This document shows, piece after piece, positions 14,415 through 22,483 of a stretch of DNA of 34,692 nucleotides. The notes beneath the pieces were generated by a model. The model searched no databases. It worked only from the letters and a program-made list of their open reading frames with translations, and was not told the DNA's origin. The position numbers and the translations under genes are program-made. Within the stretch, counting starts at the first letter, position 1, and each line of letters begins with the position of its first letter. Source of the stretch: Bacteroidota bacterium (GTDB lineage Bacteria; Bacteroidota; Bacteroidia; B-17B0; Aurantibacillaceae); the NCBI GenBank assembly GCA_013816615.1, contig JACDED010000033.1, forward strand, positions 1-34,692, written 5' to 3'.

Positions 14415-15371
14415 TTAAAATGTACAGTCTGCTACATTTCTTCTTGTGGTCTTCTCAGTCATTTCTCCACCAAATAAAGGCGAGAAGCTAACCATTACCT
14501 CTGCGGTATTTGGTGAACCGCGAAATACTTTATTAATAGAAAGATCATAGGCAAGGCCAACGTTTAAATTATCCAGCATCCTAAACTGAAAAATAGCAGC
14601 TATAAAATTTTTACTTCTTAAACTTGCACCAAGCGCAAAACGTTTGTTATAATAATTAATAATATTTAATTCAATGGATGGCGCACTTAAAATTGAGCTG
14701 TGAACATTTACTGCCACCATTACTTTATCAAAATCGTTTATTTTAAATTTTTTACCGATACTAAAATTATAATGTGGTATTAATTTTGAAGGTGAGCCAA
14801 TTTCTCCGCCAAGCCCTGCTTGTTTAAATAAAGATACCTGTTGAAAACAAAGATCCATAAAGAACTTTTTATTGGTGATACGAATACCTGGAACAACATC
14901 CGGGTAAGCCCATAAAGAACCACTGCTGCCTGCAACCGCCGGATCATTAACATCTAAATTGCGCTTTGTAAGTTTAAATTGTTTTACCCCTGCAAATATA
15001 CCAAACGAGATGATGGTTTTTTTTGTCATCAATAAATGAAAAGTATAAGATAACCAGATATCATTATGCACGAAATTTCCTGCCTGGTCCTGATCTACAT
15101 AAATACCAGCATTATGCCATTTGGTATAACCGCGTTTTGGAACAAAATTATAATTAAAAGATACGAAAGCTGATTTTGGATTATTTGAAAAACCGATCCA
15201 TTGTGTTCTTGCACCAAAAATAAGTTCATAAGGTGCGTTTATAGATGTACCCGATGCGGCCGGATTATAACCTATTTTATTAAAAATAAATTGTGTGTAT
15301 TGCGGAAACTGTTGCGCTTTTATTCCCACTACTAAAAAAATTAAAATAAAATATAGTATTAGTCTTTTCAA
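14415..15371 (-). CDS. PorP/SprF-family type IX secretion membrane protein
   Basis: This 318-residue outer-membrane beta-barrel protein has a signal peptide at 1-19 and the family start QQFPQYTQFIFNKIGYNPAA. It also has RTQWIGFSNNPKSAFVSFNY, the central HNAGIYVDQDQAGNF, and later strands typical of PorP/SprF. In Flavobacterium, SprF is needed for secretion and surface attachment of SprB, a type B sorting-domain adhesin, and paralogues usually sit beside such cargo genes. That is the case here: the upstream gene, overlapping by 4 bp (ATGA), encodes a protein with a type B sorting domain. The pair is thus a translationally coupled cargo/partner unit. It may not be the main gliding SprF. Confidence 0.92.
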   Translation of the reverse strand: MKRLILYFILIFLVVGIKAQQFPQYTQFIFNKIGYNPAASGTSINAPYELIFGARTQWIGFSNNPKSAFVSFNYNFVPKRGYTKWHNAGIYVDQDQAGNFVHNDIWLSYTFHLLMTKKTIISFGIFAGVKQFKLTKRNLDVNDPAVAGSSGSLWAYPDVVPGIRITNKKFFMDLCFQQVSLFKQAGLGGEIGSPSKLIPHYNFSIGKKFKINDFDKVMVAVNVHSSILSAPSIELNIINYYNKRFALGASLRSKNFIAAIFQFRMLDNLNVGLAYDLSINKVFRGSPNTAEVMVSFSPLFGGEMTEKTTRRNVADCTF

Positions 15372-15964
15372 CGCAATATAGTTATATCACCTTTTAATAC
15401 TTTTTTCTTATTAGCCGAATCAAAATAAAAAATATAATAATAAGTTTGATCGGGCACATTTATACCATTCCATGTGCCATCCCAGGGCGTGTATTTTTCT
15501 TTTTGAGAATGGACCTGCTGCCCCCATTTATTAAAAATAAATAATTCAAACTTTGGATATTTATCAGTGTTGGAAATTTGAAGATAATCGTTGTAATTAT
15601 CGCCGTTAGGTGTAAAGTGATTTGAAACGACAACACATTCTATTTTGTCGATGGTAAAATTAATAGTAGTGTCTTTTTTGGTAAGAAGAACAGTATCGGG
15701 TTGCGCTTTAATAACAACGTGTACATTATAATTGCCTGCATCAAGATCTTTTATTGAAAAAACATTTGTTGTGCCGGTGCTCCAATCAATAGTTAAAATG
15801 TCTCCTGATTTAATGGTGTCTATTTGCAGGTCTGCTGCGCCTTTACTGCATCCTTCATCATTCTTTGAAAAAGTAAATTGATAACCTGGCTGGCAAAACA
15901 AAGTATTTACACAGCACAATAAAAATACAGTGGTTAATTTTTTGTAAAAATCCGGGATGTTCAT
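15368..15964 (-). CDS. Small exported protein with T9SS type B sorting domain
   Basis: This 198-residue protein has a signal peptide at 1-25, ending near NTLFCQ. A short beta region of about 85 residues with Cys residues in EGCSKGA and IECVVV could be one Ig-like domain. Residues 113-198 are the gliding-motility-associated (CHU_C, type B) C-terminal domain, with FTPNGDNYNDYLQ, FELFIFNKWGQQVHS, WDGTWNG and the closing KKKVLKGDITILR. Most proteins with this domain exceed a thousand residues, so this is close to the smallest possible cargo. It overlaps the SprF-like gene by 4 bp. It may be a minimal surface protein or the remnant C-terminus of a larger adhesin. The intact signal peptide and start favour a real small gene. 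Confidence 0.88.
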   Translation of the reverse strand: MNIPDFYKKLTTVFLLCCVNTLFCQPGYQFTFSKNDEGCSKGAADLQIDTIKSGDILTIDWSTGTTNVFSIKDLDAGNYNVHVVIKAQPDTVLLTKKDTTINFTIDKIECVVVSNHFTPNGDNYNDYLQISNTDKYPKFELFIFNKWGQQVHSQKEKYTPWDGTWNGINVPDQTYYYIFYFDSANKKKVLKGDITILR

Positions 15965-16006
15965 TTGCTTAAGTGCAATAAAGATAATTAAAAAAATAAG
16001 TTTTAA

Positions 16007-16039
16007 TTGTATATTTACGCTCAGAGTCTGCTAAATTTG
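16007..16039 (+). promoter_or_regulatory. Promoter of the GlsB-like acyltransferase gene
   Basis: TTG at 16007-16009 and a perfect -7 box TAAATTTG at 16032-16039 are 22 bp apart. Transcription from here would leave an untranslated leader of about 85 bases that contains both dyads annotated next. Confidence 0.55.
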
Positions 16040-16047
16040 TAGTATTA

Positions 16048-16081
16048 AATTGTTTATTTGATTTTTTTGAGGTAAACAATT
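16048..16081 (+). promoter_or_regulatory. 9-bp inverted repeat in the acyltransferase leader
   Basis: AATTGTTTA (16048-16056) pairs with TAAACAATT (16073-16081) across a 16-base, T-rich loop. It lies just after the predicted transcription start. It could be an operator or a leader hairpin. Confidence 0.45.
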
Positions 16082-16112
16082 CAAATTTGGAGGCAAAAAC
16101 AATAAAAAAATA

Positions 16113-16126
16113 AAGACAATTGTCTT
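16113..16126 (+). promoter_or_regulatory. Perfect 14-bp palindrome at the acyltransferase start
   Basis: AAGACAATTGTCTT is a perfect dyad ending 6 bp before the ATG at 16133. Its centre CAATTG also occurs in part in the upstream inverted repeat. The position fits a repressor site or a translational block. Confidence 0.5.
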
Positions 16127-16132
16127 AAGGGG

Positions 16133-17074
16133 ATGGAAAATATAATTGAGCAGGTTAGTAAAGAAGCATTGTTGAGTGAATTGACCAAAGAGCGCTATGT
16201 TCGCAGGACCAACAATGGTAATAACGAGATCTACATTATAACACACCACAATTCGCCAAATGTGATGCGCGAAATTGGCCGTTTGCGTGAAGTAACATTC
16301 AGGCATGCCGGTGGTGGCACCGGTAAAGCAATTGATATTGATGAGTACGATACAAGCTCACATCCTTACCAGCAATTATTAGTTTGGAACCCTGAGGACA
16401 AAGAGATTGTTGGGGCTTACCGTTTTATTTTATGTAAGGATGCTGAGTTTATAAACGGAAAAGTACAATTGGCAACCACCGAGCTTTTTGATTTTAGTCC
16501 TCAATTCTATAAAGAATATTTGCCATATACAATTGAGTTAGGAAGGTCGTTCATCCAACCATTATATCAGCCGAGCGAACAATTCCGTAAGGGATTATTT
16601 AGTTTAGATAATTTATGGGATGGCCTGGGCGCTTTGGTAATCGACAATCCATCTCAAAAATATTTTTATGGTAAAGTAACCATGTATACAGATTTTAACG
16701 CAACAGCACGTGATTATATTTTATCATTTATGTTGCATTATTTTCCTGATCCCGAAAAATTAGTTACACCCATACATGGCATTACTTATACAACAGATGT
16801 TTCAACTTTTTTAAGCGAGTTAAAAACCATGGATTATAAAGCAGGCCACGCCCATTTAAATAAACTGGTGCGCACGTTAGGCGAAAATATTCCACCACTG
16901 GTAAACGCGTATATGAATTTAAGCAGTACTATGAAAAGCTTTGGAACTGCTGTAAACCGTGAGTTTGGCGGTGTTGAAGAAACAGGCATTCTTGTTAGGA
17001 TCTCTGATGTATATCAAAGTAAAAAAGAAAGACACTTTCACTCTTACTTAGTTGAAAAAGGAATTTTAAAATAA
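16133..17074 (+). CDS. GNAT-type acyltransferase, possible glycine N-acyltransferase GlsB
   Basis: This 313-residue cytoplasmic protein belongs to the hemolysin/OlsB-like acyltransferase group (Acetyltransf_5). The domain spans about residues 45-160, with REIGRLREVTFRHAGGGTGK, YQQLLVWNPEDKEIVGAYRF and the ELGRSFIQP block. The C-terminal half has helical segments typical of the Bacteroidota branch. In Bacteroides, GlsB joins a hydroxy fatty acid to glycine to start glycine-lipid synthesis, and OlsB does the same for ornithine. The second enzyme, a PlsC-type O-acyltransferase (GlsA), is often adjacent but is not seen here. The next gene, engB, starts 3 bases after the stop. Family assignment is firm; glycine specificity is inferred from phylum only. 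Confidence 0.8.
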   Translation: MENIIEQVSKEALLSELTKERYVRRTNNGNNEIYIITHHNSPNVMREIGRLREVTFRHAGGGTGKAIDIDEYDTSSHPYQQLLVWNPEDKEIVGAYRFILCKDAEFINGKVQLATTELFDFSPQFYKEYLPYTIELGRSFIQPLYQPSEQFRKGLFSLDNLWDGLGALVIDNPSQKYFYGKVTMYTDFNATARDYILSFMLHYFPDPEKLVTPIHGITYTTDVSTFLSELKTMDYKAGHAHLNKLVRTLGENIPPLVNAYMNLSSTMKSFGTAVNREFGGVEETGILVRISDVYQSKKERHFHSYLVEKGILK

Positions 17075-17077
17075 AAA

Positions 17078-17746
17078 ATGATAATTAAAAAAGCCATATT
17101 TAAACAAAGTGCTTCCAGCATTTTTGGATGCCCGAAACCAACTTTACCCGAGTTTGCTTTTATTGGCAGAAGTAACGTTGGTAAATCGTCGCTTATAAAT
17201 ATGCTTTGCGATAATAACAAGCTCGCAAAAACATCAGCAACACCGGGTAAAACACAATTAATAAATCATTTTAGCATTAATGATACCTGGTACCTGGTCG
17301 ATCTTCCCGGATATGGTTTTGCAAAAACAAGTAAAACCACACGTGTAAAAATTGAAACCATCATTTACGATTACTGTAAAAAACGCGAAACACTGGTTTG
17401 CCTTTTTGTATTGCTGGATAGCCGGTTGCCATTGCAACAGATCGATAAAGATTTTATGTTATGGTGTGGCGAAAATCAAACGCCATTTAGTATCATTTAT
17501 ACCAAAACGGATAAAAATTCGAAATTAGAATTAGCCAAGAATATTAAAAATATTGAGAAAGAATTATTAAAGCTATGGGAAGAATTACCTAACAGCTTTA
17601 TTTCATCAGCAGAGAAAAAAGTTGGTAAAGAAGATATACTGGATTTTATTTACCATCATCAGCAACAAACACAAGCTCCACGCACATTATTGCCTGATCT
17701 GAATGAAGGAGAATTTGATGAAGACGGTTCAGATGAACAAGAGTAA
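17078..17746 (+). CDS. engB: Ribosome biogenesis GTPase EngB/YsxC
   Basis: This TRAFAC-class GTPase is needed for late assembly of the large ribosomal subunit. Of 222 residues, the G domain fills about 20-195: G1 GRSNVGKS (30-37), switch I TSATPGKTQ, G3 DLPGYGFA (75-82), G4 TKTD (142-145), and G5 near ISSAEKKVG. The C-terminal 30 residues are polar and acidic (DLNEGEFDEDGSDEQE), a short tail that the shortest homologues lack. It is closely spaced after the acyltransferase gene and probably co-transcribed with it. Confidence 0.96.
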   Translation: MIIKKAIFKQSASSIFGCPKPTLPEFAFIGRSNVGKSSLINMLCDNNKLAKTSATPGKTQLINHFSINDTWYLVDLPGYGFAKTSKTTRVKIETIIYDYCKKRETLVCLFVLLDSRLPLQQIDKDFMLWCGENQTPFSIIYTKTDKNSKLELAKNIKNIEKELLKLWEELPNSFISSAEKKVGKEDILDFIYHHQQQTQAPRTLLPDLNEGEFDEDGSDEQE

Positions 17747-17787
17747 TTAACTATTAACTATTTACTAATACCTATTTAACTATAAAG

Positions 17788-18117
17788 ATGGCAAGTGATT
17801 GGGAGAGACTCCAGGAAAAATTAAAAGAACGTTTTGATGGAGAAATGGATTTTGATGCTATTTTATTTATCATTGGTTTACAGGAATTAAGCAAGCCTTT
17901 TAAAAAGTATAAAAAGGATGAAAAGCTTGAAGTCATGCATATTGCTATTTGTACTTTATTAGAACCCTATGGTTTTTATGAATATGATGGACGGGATAAG
18001 GATGGCTGGCCACACTGGCATTTAAAAGAAAACCTCCCCCATTTAGAAGCCAAGCAACAAAACAAATTGATCATAGATGCAATTATCGATTACTTTAAAA
18101 AAGAAGGAATAATTTAA
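17788..18117 (+). CDS. Small conserved protein of unknown function
   Basis: This 109-residue cytoplasmic protein starts MASDWERLQEKLKERFDGEM. It is helical and rich in Glu, Lys, Asp and aromatics, with a central GFYEYDGRDKDGWPHWHL that is likely conserved. I recall similar short proteins in Bacteroidota genomes near cell-division or ribosome genes, but know no function. It follows engB by 41 bp on the same strand and is the last gene before the dcw cluster leader. No terminator is obvious after it. Confidence 0.75.
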   Translation: MASDWERLQEKLKERFDGEMDFDAILFIIGLQELSKPFKKYKKDEKLEVMHIAICTLLEPYGFYEYDGRDKDGWPHWHLKENLPHLEAKQQNKLIIDAIIDYFKKEGII

Positions 18118-18421
18118 GCGACAACCTGTAAGCCGTTATAAAATTTACCTTATTTTTTTTGGTAAAAGCATCTTTTTTACACCATTTTCACGTTTAGAAT
18201 TCAAAAATTAACAATCTGCTTGGAATTTAACATTTCGGCAAATTTCTCTTAACAGCAATTGTTAATAACCTGTTAGAAAGCCTCATTGGAATTTACAGGT
18301 CTTTTCCCTCAATCAATTTTTAAAAACCTTACCAAGTCTACGTTTCCTGCCAAAATCTAATTTTAACTTGCTGATAATTAGGCTTATTAACATTGTTTAA
18401 AACGCCCATTTTTTCAACAAT
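18118..18421. other. Long leader region upstream of the dcw operator
   Basis: No gene is visible between the small conserved gene and the mraZ operator. The sequence is AT-rich. TTGGAATTTA is repeated exactly at 18220-18229 and 18286-18295. No clear terminator or second promoter stands out, so read-through from engB into the dcw cluster is possible. Confidence 0.6.
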
Positions 18422-18456
18422 GGTGGTAAAAAATGGCTTAAAGTGGTAAAAAGTGG
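18422..18456 (+). promoter_or_regulatory. Four-copy TGG array, probable MraZ operator
   Basis: GGTGG, AATGG, AGTGG and AGTGG start at 18422, 18432, 18442 and 18452, exactly 10 bp apart with 5-base spacers. This is the geometry of the known MraZ-binding repeats (TGGG-type boxes with 5-base spacers) upstream of mraZ in other bacteria. The array ends 12 bp before the -7 box, covering the -33 region, so MraZ binding should repress the cluster. Confidence 0.75.
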
Positions 18457-18468
18457 AAATATTATCCA

Positions 18469-18476
18469 TATTTTTG
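18469..18476 (+). promoter_or_regulatory. Promoter -7 box of the dcw cluster
   Basis: TATTTTTG matches TAnnTTTG and lies 22 bp before the mraZ ATG. The matching -33 region falls inside the TGG array and has no TTTG, so activation or repression there would be sensitive to MraZ. Confidence 0.6.
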
Positions 18477-18498
18477 CTACAATCTAATAAAACTAGTA

Positions 18499-18969
18499 AT
18501 GGCCAGTCTCATAGGGGAATACGATTGTAAAGTGGACGCGAAAGGGCGGTTCATGTTTCCTGTCGACCTTAGGAAACAGCTGGAAAACCTTTTTGAGAAT
18601 GGCTTTGTGATCAACCGAAACCTGCACCAAAAATGCCTGGTTTTATACCCGATAAAAGAGTGGGATAAATTAAATAAAAAACTAAGTAAGCTCAACCGGT
18701 TGATAAAAGCCAACGATGTTTTTGTAAGAAAATTTACCGGCGGTGCAACAAATGTTGAAGCAGATGCAACAGGAAGATTGTTACTGCCAAAATCATTAAC
18801 CGATTACGCAGATATAAAATCTGATTTAAAAGTTTTAGGTAGCAATAACGTGATAGAGTTGTGGGATAAAAAATTATACGAAGACTTCTTAAACCAGGAA
18901 ATAAATATTGAAAAACTAGCAGAGGATGTGTTGGGAGGAATAAATTTTAATGATGGTGATGATGAGTAG
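18499..18969 (+). CDS. mraZ: Transcriptional regulator MraZ
   Basis: MraZ is a ring-forming DNA-binding protein that represses its own dcw operon. The 156-residue product has two SpoVT/AbrB-type half domains. The first is at about residues 5-50 with DAKGRFMFPVDLRKQ, and the second at about 80-125 with ADATGRLLLPKSL. Both DxxGRxxxP signatures are intact. The C-terminal 25 residues are acidic. A 10-bp-phased TGG operator and a -7 box precede it, as expected for autoregulation. Its 3' end overlaps the start of rsmH by 20 bp if the upstream rsmH start is used. Confidence 0.96.
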   Translation: MASLIGEYDCKVDAKGRFMFPVDLRKQLENLFENGFVINRNLHQKCLVLYPIKEWDKLNKKLSKLNRLIKANDVFVRKFTGGATNVEADATGRLLLPKSLTDYADIKSDLKVLGSNNVIELWDKKLYEDFLNQEINIEKLAEDVLGGINFNDGDDE

Positions 18970-19873
18970 TAATGCTTACCACAACCCCGTTCTTTTACAA
19001 GCTTGTATTGATAATTTAAACATTAAACCCAACGGCGTTTATGTTGATATAACTTTTGGTGGTGGCGGACATTCTGCTCACATCTTAAAACAACTAAACG
19101 AAAAAGGAAAACTGTTTGCATTTGATCAGGATGAAGACGCGCAAAAAAACAAATTAGATGATAAGCGTTTTACCTTGATACCACATAATTTCAGGCACAT
19201 TAAAAATTACCTGCGATTACAGGGTATCAATAAAGTAGATGGCATTCTTGGCGATCTTGGTGTTTCATCACATCAGTTTGATGAAGCGGCACGCGGGTTC
19301 TCTATCCGGTTTGATTCGGAATTGGACATGCGAATGAATCAGCAAAATGTGTTAACTGCAAAAAAAATTGTGAATGAATATTCAGATAAACAACTCATTC
19401 ACATTTTTAAAACTTATGCAGAGATACATAATGCAAATCGTTTGGCATTTGTCATCTGCTCATCAAGAGAAGAAAAAGAGATCGTTACAACAAATGATCT
19501 AAAAGAAGTGATCGCATCCTGCACACCCAAATTTGAAGAGCATAAATATTTGGCAAAAGTATTTCAGGCTTTAAGAATAGAAGTTAACCAGGAAATTGAA
19601 GCGCTGAAAGAATGTTTAACACAGTGTGTTGAGCTTCTTGACCCGGAAGGAAGATTGGTAATGATCTCCTATCACAGTTTGGAAGACAGGTTGGTAAAAA
19701 ATGTGATCCGTTCGGGTAATGTAGAAGGAGTAGAAGAGAAGGACATAATATTTGGAACCGGAAAAAAGGTATTCAAAAATTTAACATCAAAACCAATTTT
19801 ACCAACAGAAGAAGAAATTAAAAGTAACACAAGAGCACGAAGTGCAAAATTAAGAGTAGGAATAAAACTTTAA
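18950..19873 (+). CDS. rsmH: 16S rRNA (cytosine(1402)-N4)-methyltransferase RsmH
   Basis: RsmH (formerly MraW) methylates N4 of C1402 in the ribosomal P site. The SAM-binding motif DITFGGGGHS is at residues 33-42, GDLGVSSHQFD near 101, and the closing block ARSAKLRVG at the C-terminus. Length 307 is normal. Four in-frame ATGs occur at 18950, 18953, 18959 and 18962. GGAGG at 18934-18938 lies about 11 bases before the first, one of the few good Shine-Dalgarno-like sites here, so I keep 18950. The start at 18962 (MSSNAYHNPV) is the conservative alternative. Overlap with mraZ implies coupled translation. Confidence 0.96.
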   Translation: MMVMMSSNAYHNPVLLQACIDNLNIKPNGVYVDITFGGGGHSAHILKQLNEKGKLFAFDQDEDAQKNKLDDKRFTLIPHNFRHIKNYLRLQGINKVDGILGDLGVSSHQFDEAARGFSIRFDSELDMRMNQQNVLTAKKIVNEYSDKQLIHIFKTYAEIHNANRLAFVICSSREEKEIVTTNDLKEVIASCTPKFEEHKYLAKVFQALRIEVNQEIEALKECLTQCVELLDPEGRLVMISYHSLEDRLVKNVIRSGNVEGVEEKDIIFGTGKKVFKNLTSKPILPTEEEIKSNTRARSAKLRVGIKL

Positions 19874-19902
19874 ACTAAGAACTATAAACCAGTAATAAAT
19901 AA

Positions 19903-20361
19903 GTGGCTAACAAATACAGAGAAATACCCACAACAGAACCAGAAATAGAAGAACAAGAAATTGTTGTTGAGGAAACGACTCCCCCAAAATCTGAGAAAAA
20001 TAATAAGCCACGAAAAAAAGGAGTTCTCGGTAAAGGTTTGTCGGCAGTGTTTAGCGGCACATTTTTAACAAACGATAAAACCTTAAAACATTTGCCATTT
20101 ATTACTTTTCTTGCATTTATCGCCATTCTTTATATCGCTAATGGGTATTATGCGGATGATAAAATTCGGGAGGTAAATAAAATTTCAAACCAGCTAAAAG
20201 AATTGAGGTCAGAATATATCTCAACAAAAAGCGATCTCATGTTTGCCAGCAAGCAAAGTGAGGTAGCAAAATCGGCTGATAAATTAGGTTTAAAAGAACC
20301 TGTAGTTCCGCCAACAAAAATAAAAGTAGATAGTACCCAATTATATAAAACAACAAATTAA
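19903..20361 (+). CDS. ftsL: FtsL-like cell-division protein
   Basis: This 152-residue bitopic protein occupies the conserved ftsL position between rsmH and ftsI. The cytoplasmic part (1-62) is unusually long, first acidic and then Lys-rich. A membrane helix spans about 63-83 (LPFITFLAFIAILYIANGYY), and a periplasmic leucine-zipper-like coiled coil spans 85-125 (KIREVNKISNQLKELRSEYI). It should link FtsQ (and FtsB) to the FtsW-FtsI synthase. The start is GTG at 19903. The first in-frame ATG lies beyond the membrane helix, so an alternative start is needed. Sequence identity in this family is very low, so the call rests on topology and position. Confidence 0.85.
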   Translation: MANKYREIPTTEPEIEEQEIVVEETTPPKSEKNNKPRKKGVLGKGLSAVFSGTFLTNDKTLKHLPFITFLAFIAILYIANGYYADDKIREVNKISNQLKELRSEYISTKSDLMFASKQSEVAKSADKLGLKEPVVPPTKIKVDSTQLYKTTN

Positions 20362-20362
20362 T

Positions 20363-22483
20363 TTGAACGAAAAGAAAAATATTCTATCACGCACGTATTT
20401 GATATACATTTTTATGTGTGTATTTGCGCTTGGAATATTGTATCGTATTTGCGTTATTCAGTTTGTGCAAGGGGATGAATGGCGTAGCAAAGCAGAAGCG
20501 TTTACAACAAAATTAGATTCTGTTGAAGCTGTGCGTGGAAATATTTTTGATGTGAATGGCGCTCTTTTGGCAACTTCATTACCTTATTATGAAATTGCGG
20601 TTGATATTAATGCACCAAGCATTACTGAAAAAATATATAAGGCCAATCGTGATTCGTTAGCATCATCATTAAGTAATTTATTTGAAGATAAAAGTGAAAA
20701 AGAATATTTAAGGATATTAAACAAAGCGCGTTCTGCCGGTGACCGGTATGTTTTATTACAACGCAATGTGTCTTATAAAAATTTACAGGTACTAAAAGCA
20801 TTTCCAATTTTCAGAAAAGGAAGAAAAGGCGGATTGGTTACACTACAAACTAATCGTCGTGAGCGTCCGTTTCAAATGTTGGCTGGTAGAACTATTGGAA
20901 TGTCGCGCCCGGGTGTAAAACCTGTTGGTCTTGAAGGTGCATTTGATAGTACGTTGAGTGGTGTAAGTGGAAAACGTTTAATGCAACAAATTGCAGGCGG
21001 CGTATGGCGCCCTATAAATGATGAGAATGAAGTTGAACCAAAAGATGGAAATGATCTTTATACAACTATTGATATAAACATTCAGGATGTGGCACAACAA
21101 GCTTTAATGCGTTCATTAACAAAAAACGGTGCATCTCATGGTTGTGCTATTTTAATGGAAGTAAAAACAGGCGCTATTAAAGCAATTGTAAATCTTACAA
21201 AAAGCGCTAATGATACTAGTACTTATAACGAAAGTTTTAATTACGCAATTGGTTATCCAACAGAACCTGGCTCTACATTTAAGTTAGCTTCTATGCTCGC
21301 TGTTATTGATGAGTACAATATTAGTCTTGATGAAAAAGTAGAAGTTGGTAATGGCGAGTGTATGTACTTTGATAAAAAAGTAAAAGATTCGCATGCTCCT
21401 GAGTTTCCGGTATTAAATGTACAAAGAGTTTTCGAAACATCATCAAACGTTGGAGTGAGTAAAATAATTACAAAATATTATTCTAAAAATCCACAACAGT
21501 TTGCAAATAAATTGAATTCATTTCATTTGAACGAAAAATTAGGTTTGTCAATTCCTGGCGAGGGTAAAGGTGTTATACCGCAAACGAAAACGAAATTCTG
21601 GTCGGGTGTTACATTGCCACAATTAAGTTATGGTTACGAAAGCTTAATTACGCCATTACAAACATTAACCTTGTACAATGCTGTTGCTAATAATGGCAGG
21701 ATGGTAAAACCACGTTTCGTAAAAGAAATTAAACGTAATGGCATAGTTATAAAAACTTACTGTACCGAAATTTTAGAAGAACAGATCGTAAAAAAAGAAA
21801 CTATTGCTAAAGCAAAAAAATTACTGGAAGGCGTTGTAACAAACGGGTCGGGAAAAGCCTTAAATATAACAGCATTTAAAGTAGGCGGAAAAACAGGTAC
21901 TGCGCAAATTGCAATTAATGGAAGTTATGGGCGAGTAGGCGAGCGTAGTTACCAGGCATCATTTGTAGGGTATTTTCCGGCAGAAAATCCACAGTACTCT
22001 TGTATTGTTGTGATCAATTCACCAAGCAACGGTGTGTATTATGGCGCTGCTGTTGCGGGGCCTGTATTTAAAGAAATTGCAGAGAAAGTATATTCAGGAA
22101 GTTTGGATTTTATCAGACCCATAAACGATAATAAAACTTTAATTACTAAAGTGCCAAGTGTAATTACAACTAAAGGAAATGAAATTGCTTCTGTAACAAA
22201 AAAATTAGCAATACCTGTTTCTCAACCTGAAACTGATAAATATTTAAGCCGCTTTTCAAAAGATTCTACCAAAATAATTTTGGCAGAAAACAACATTGAA
22301 AATCAGTTAAGAAAAGGAATTATGCCAAACCTTCACGGCTTATCGGCTAAGGACGCTTTGTTCTTATTAGAAAATAAAGGCATCCATGTTCAGTTGCATG
22401 GTTTTGGCAGTGTACAAAAACAAAGTATTGAAGCAGGACAAAAATTTAATAAAGGAAACAAGATCGTACTAACATTAATATGA
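20363..22483 (+). CDS. ftsI: Division transpeptidase FtsI (PBP3) with PASTA domain
   Basis: This class B penicillin-binding protein cross-links septal peptidoglycan. One N-terminal membrane helix (about 13-31) is followed by a pedestal domain beginning VRGNIFDVNGALLATSLPYY, then the transpeptidase. The catalytic motifs are S304TFK307 in EPGSTFKLAS, S360-S-N362 and K510-T-G-T513. A single PASTA domain closes the protein (about 650-706, GIMPNLHGLSAKDALFLLEN). At 706 residues it is longer than E. coli FtsI and like Bacteroidota or SpoVD-type enzymes. The start is TTG at 20363, one base after the ftsL stop; the first ATG is within the membrane helix. Its stop overlaps the murE ATG (ATGA). Confidence 0.96.
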   Translation: MNEKKNILSRTYLIYIFMCVFALGILYRICVIQFVQGDEWRSKAEAFTTKLDSVEAVRGNIFDVNGALLATSLPYYEIAVDINAPSITEKIYKANRDSLASSLSNLFEDKSEKEYLRILNKARSAGDRYVLLQRNVSYKNLQVLKAFPIFRKGRKGGLVTLQTNRRERPFQMLAGRTIGMSRPGVKPVGLEGAFDSTLSGVSGKRLMQQIAGGVWRPINDENEVEPKDGNDLYTTIDINIQDVAQQALMRSLTKNGASHGCAILMEVKTGAIKAIVNLTKSANDTSTYNESFNYAIGYPTEPGSTFKLASMLAVIDEYNISLDEKVEVGNGECMYFDKKVKDSHAPEFPVLNVQRVFETSSNVGVSKIITKYYSKNPQQFANKLNSFHLNEKLGLSIPGEGKGVIPQTKTKFWSGVTLPQLSYGYESLITPLQTLTLYNAVANNGRMVKPRFVKEIKRNGIVIKTYCTEILEEQIVKKETIAKAKKLLEGVVTNGSGKALNITAFKVGGKTGTAQIAINGSYGRVGERSYQASFVGYFPAENPQYSCIVVINSPSNGVYYGAAVAGPVFKEIAEKVYSGSLDFIRPINDNKTLITKVPSVITTKGNEIASVTKKLAIPVSQPETDKYLSRFSKDSTKIILAENNIENQLRKGIMPNLHGLSAKDALFLLENKGIHVQLHGFGSVQKQSIEAGQKFNKGNKIVLTLI

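Noticed and set aside
16031-16306. 91-codon minus-strand frame
   Set aside because: It is antisense to the acyltransferase start and its leader; the real gene is clear on the other strand.
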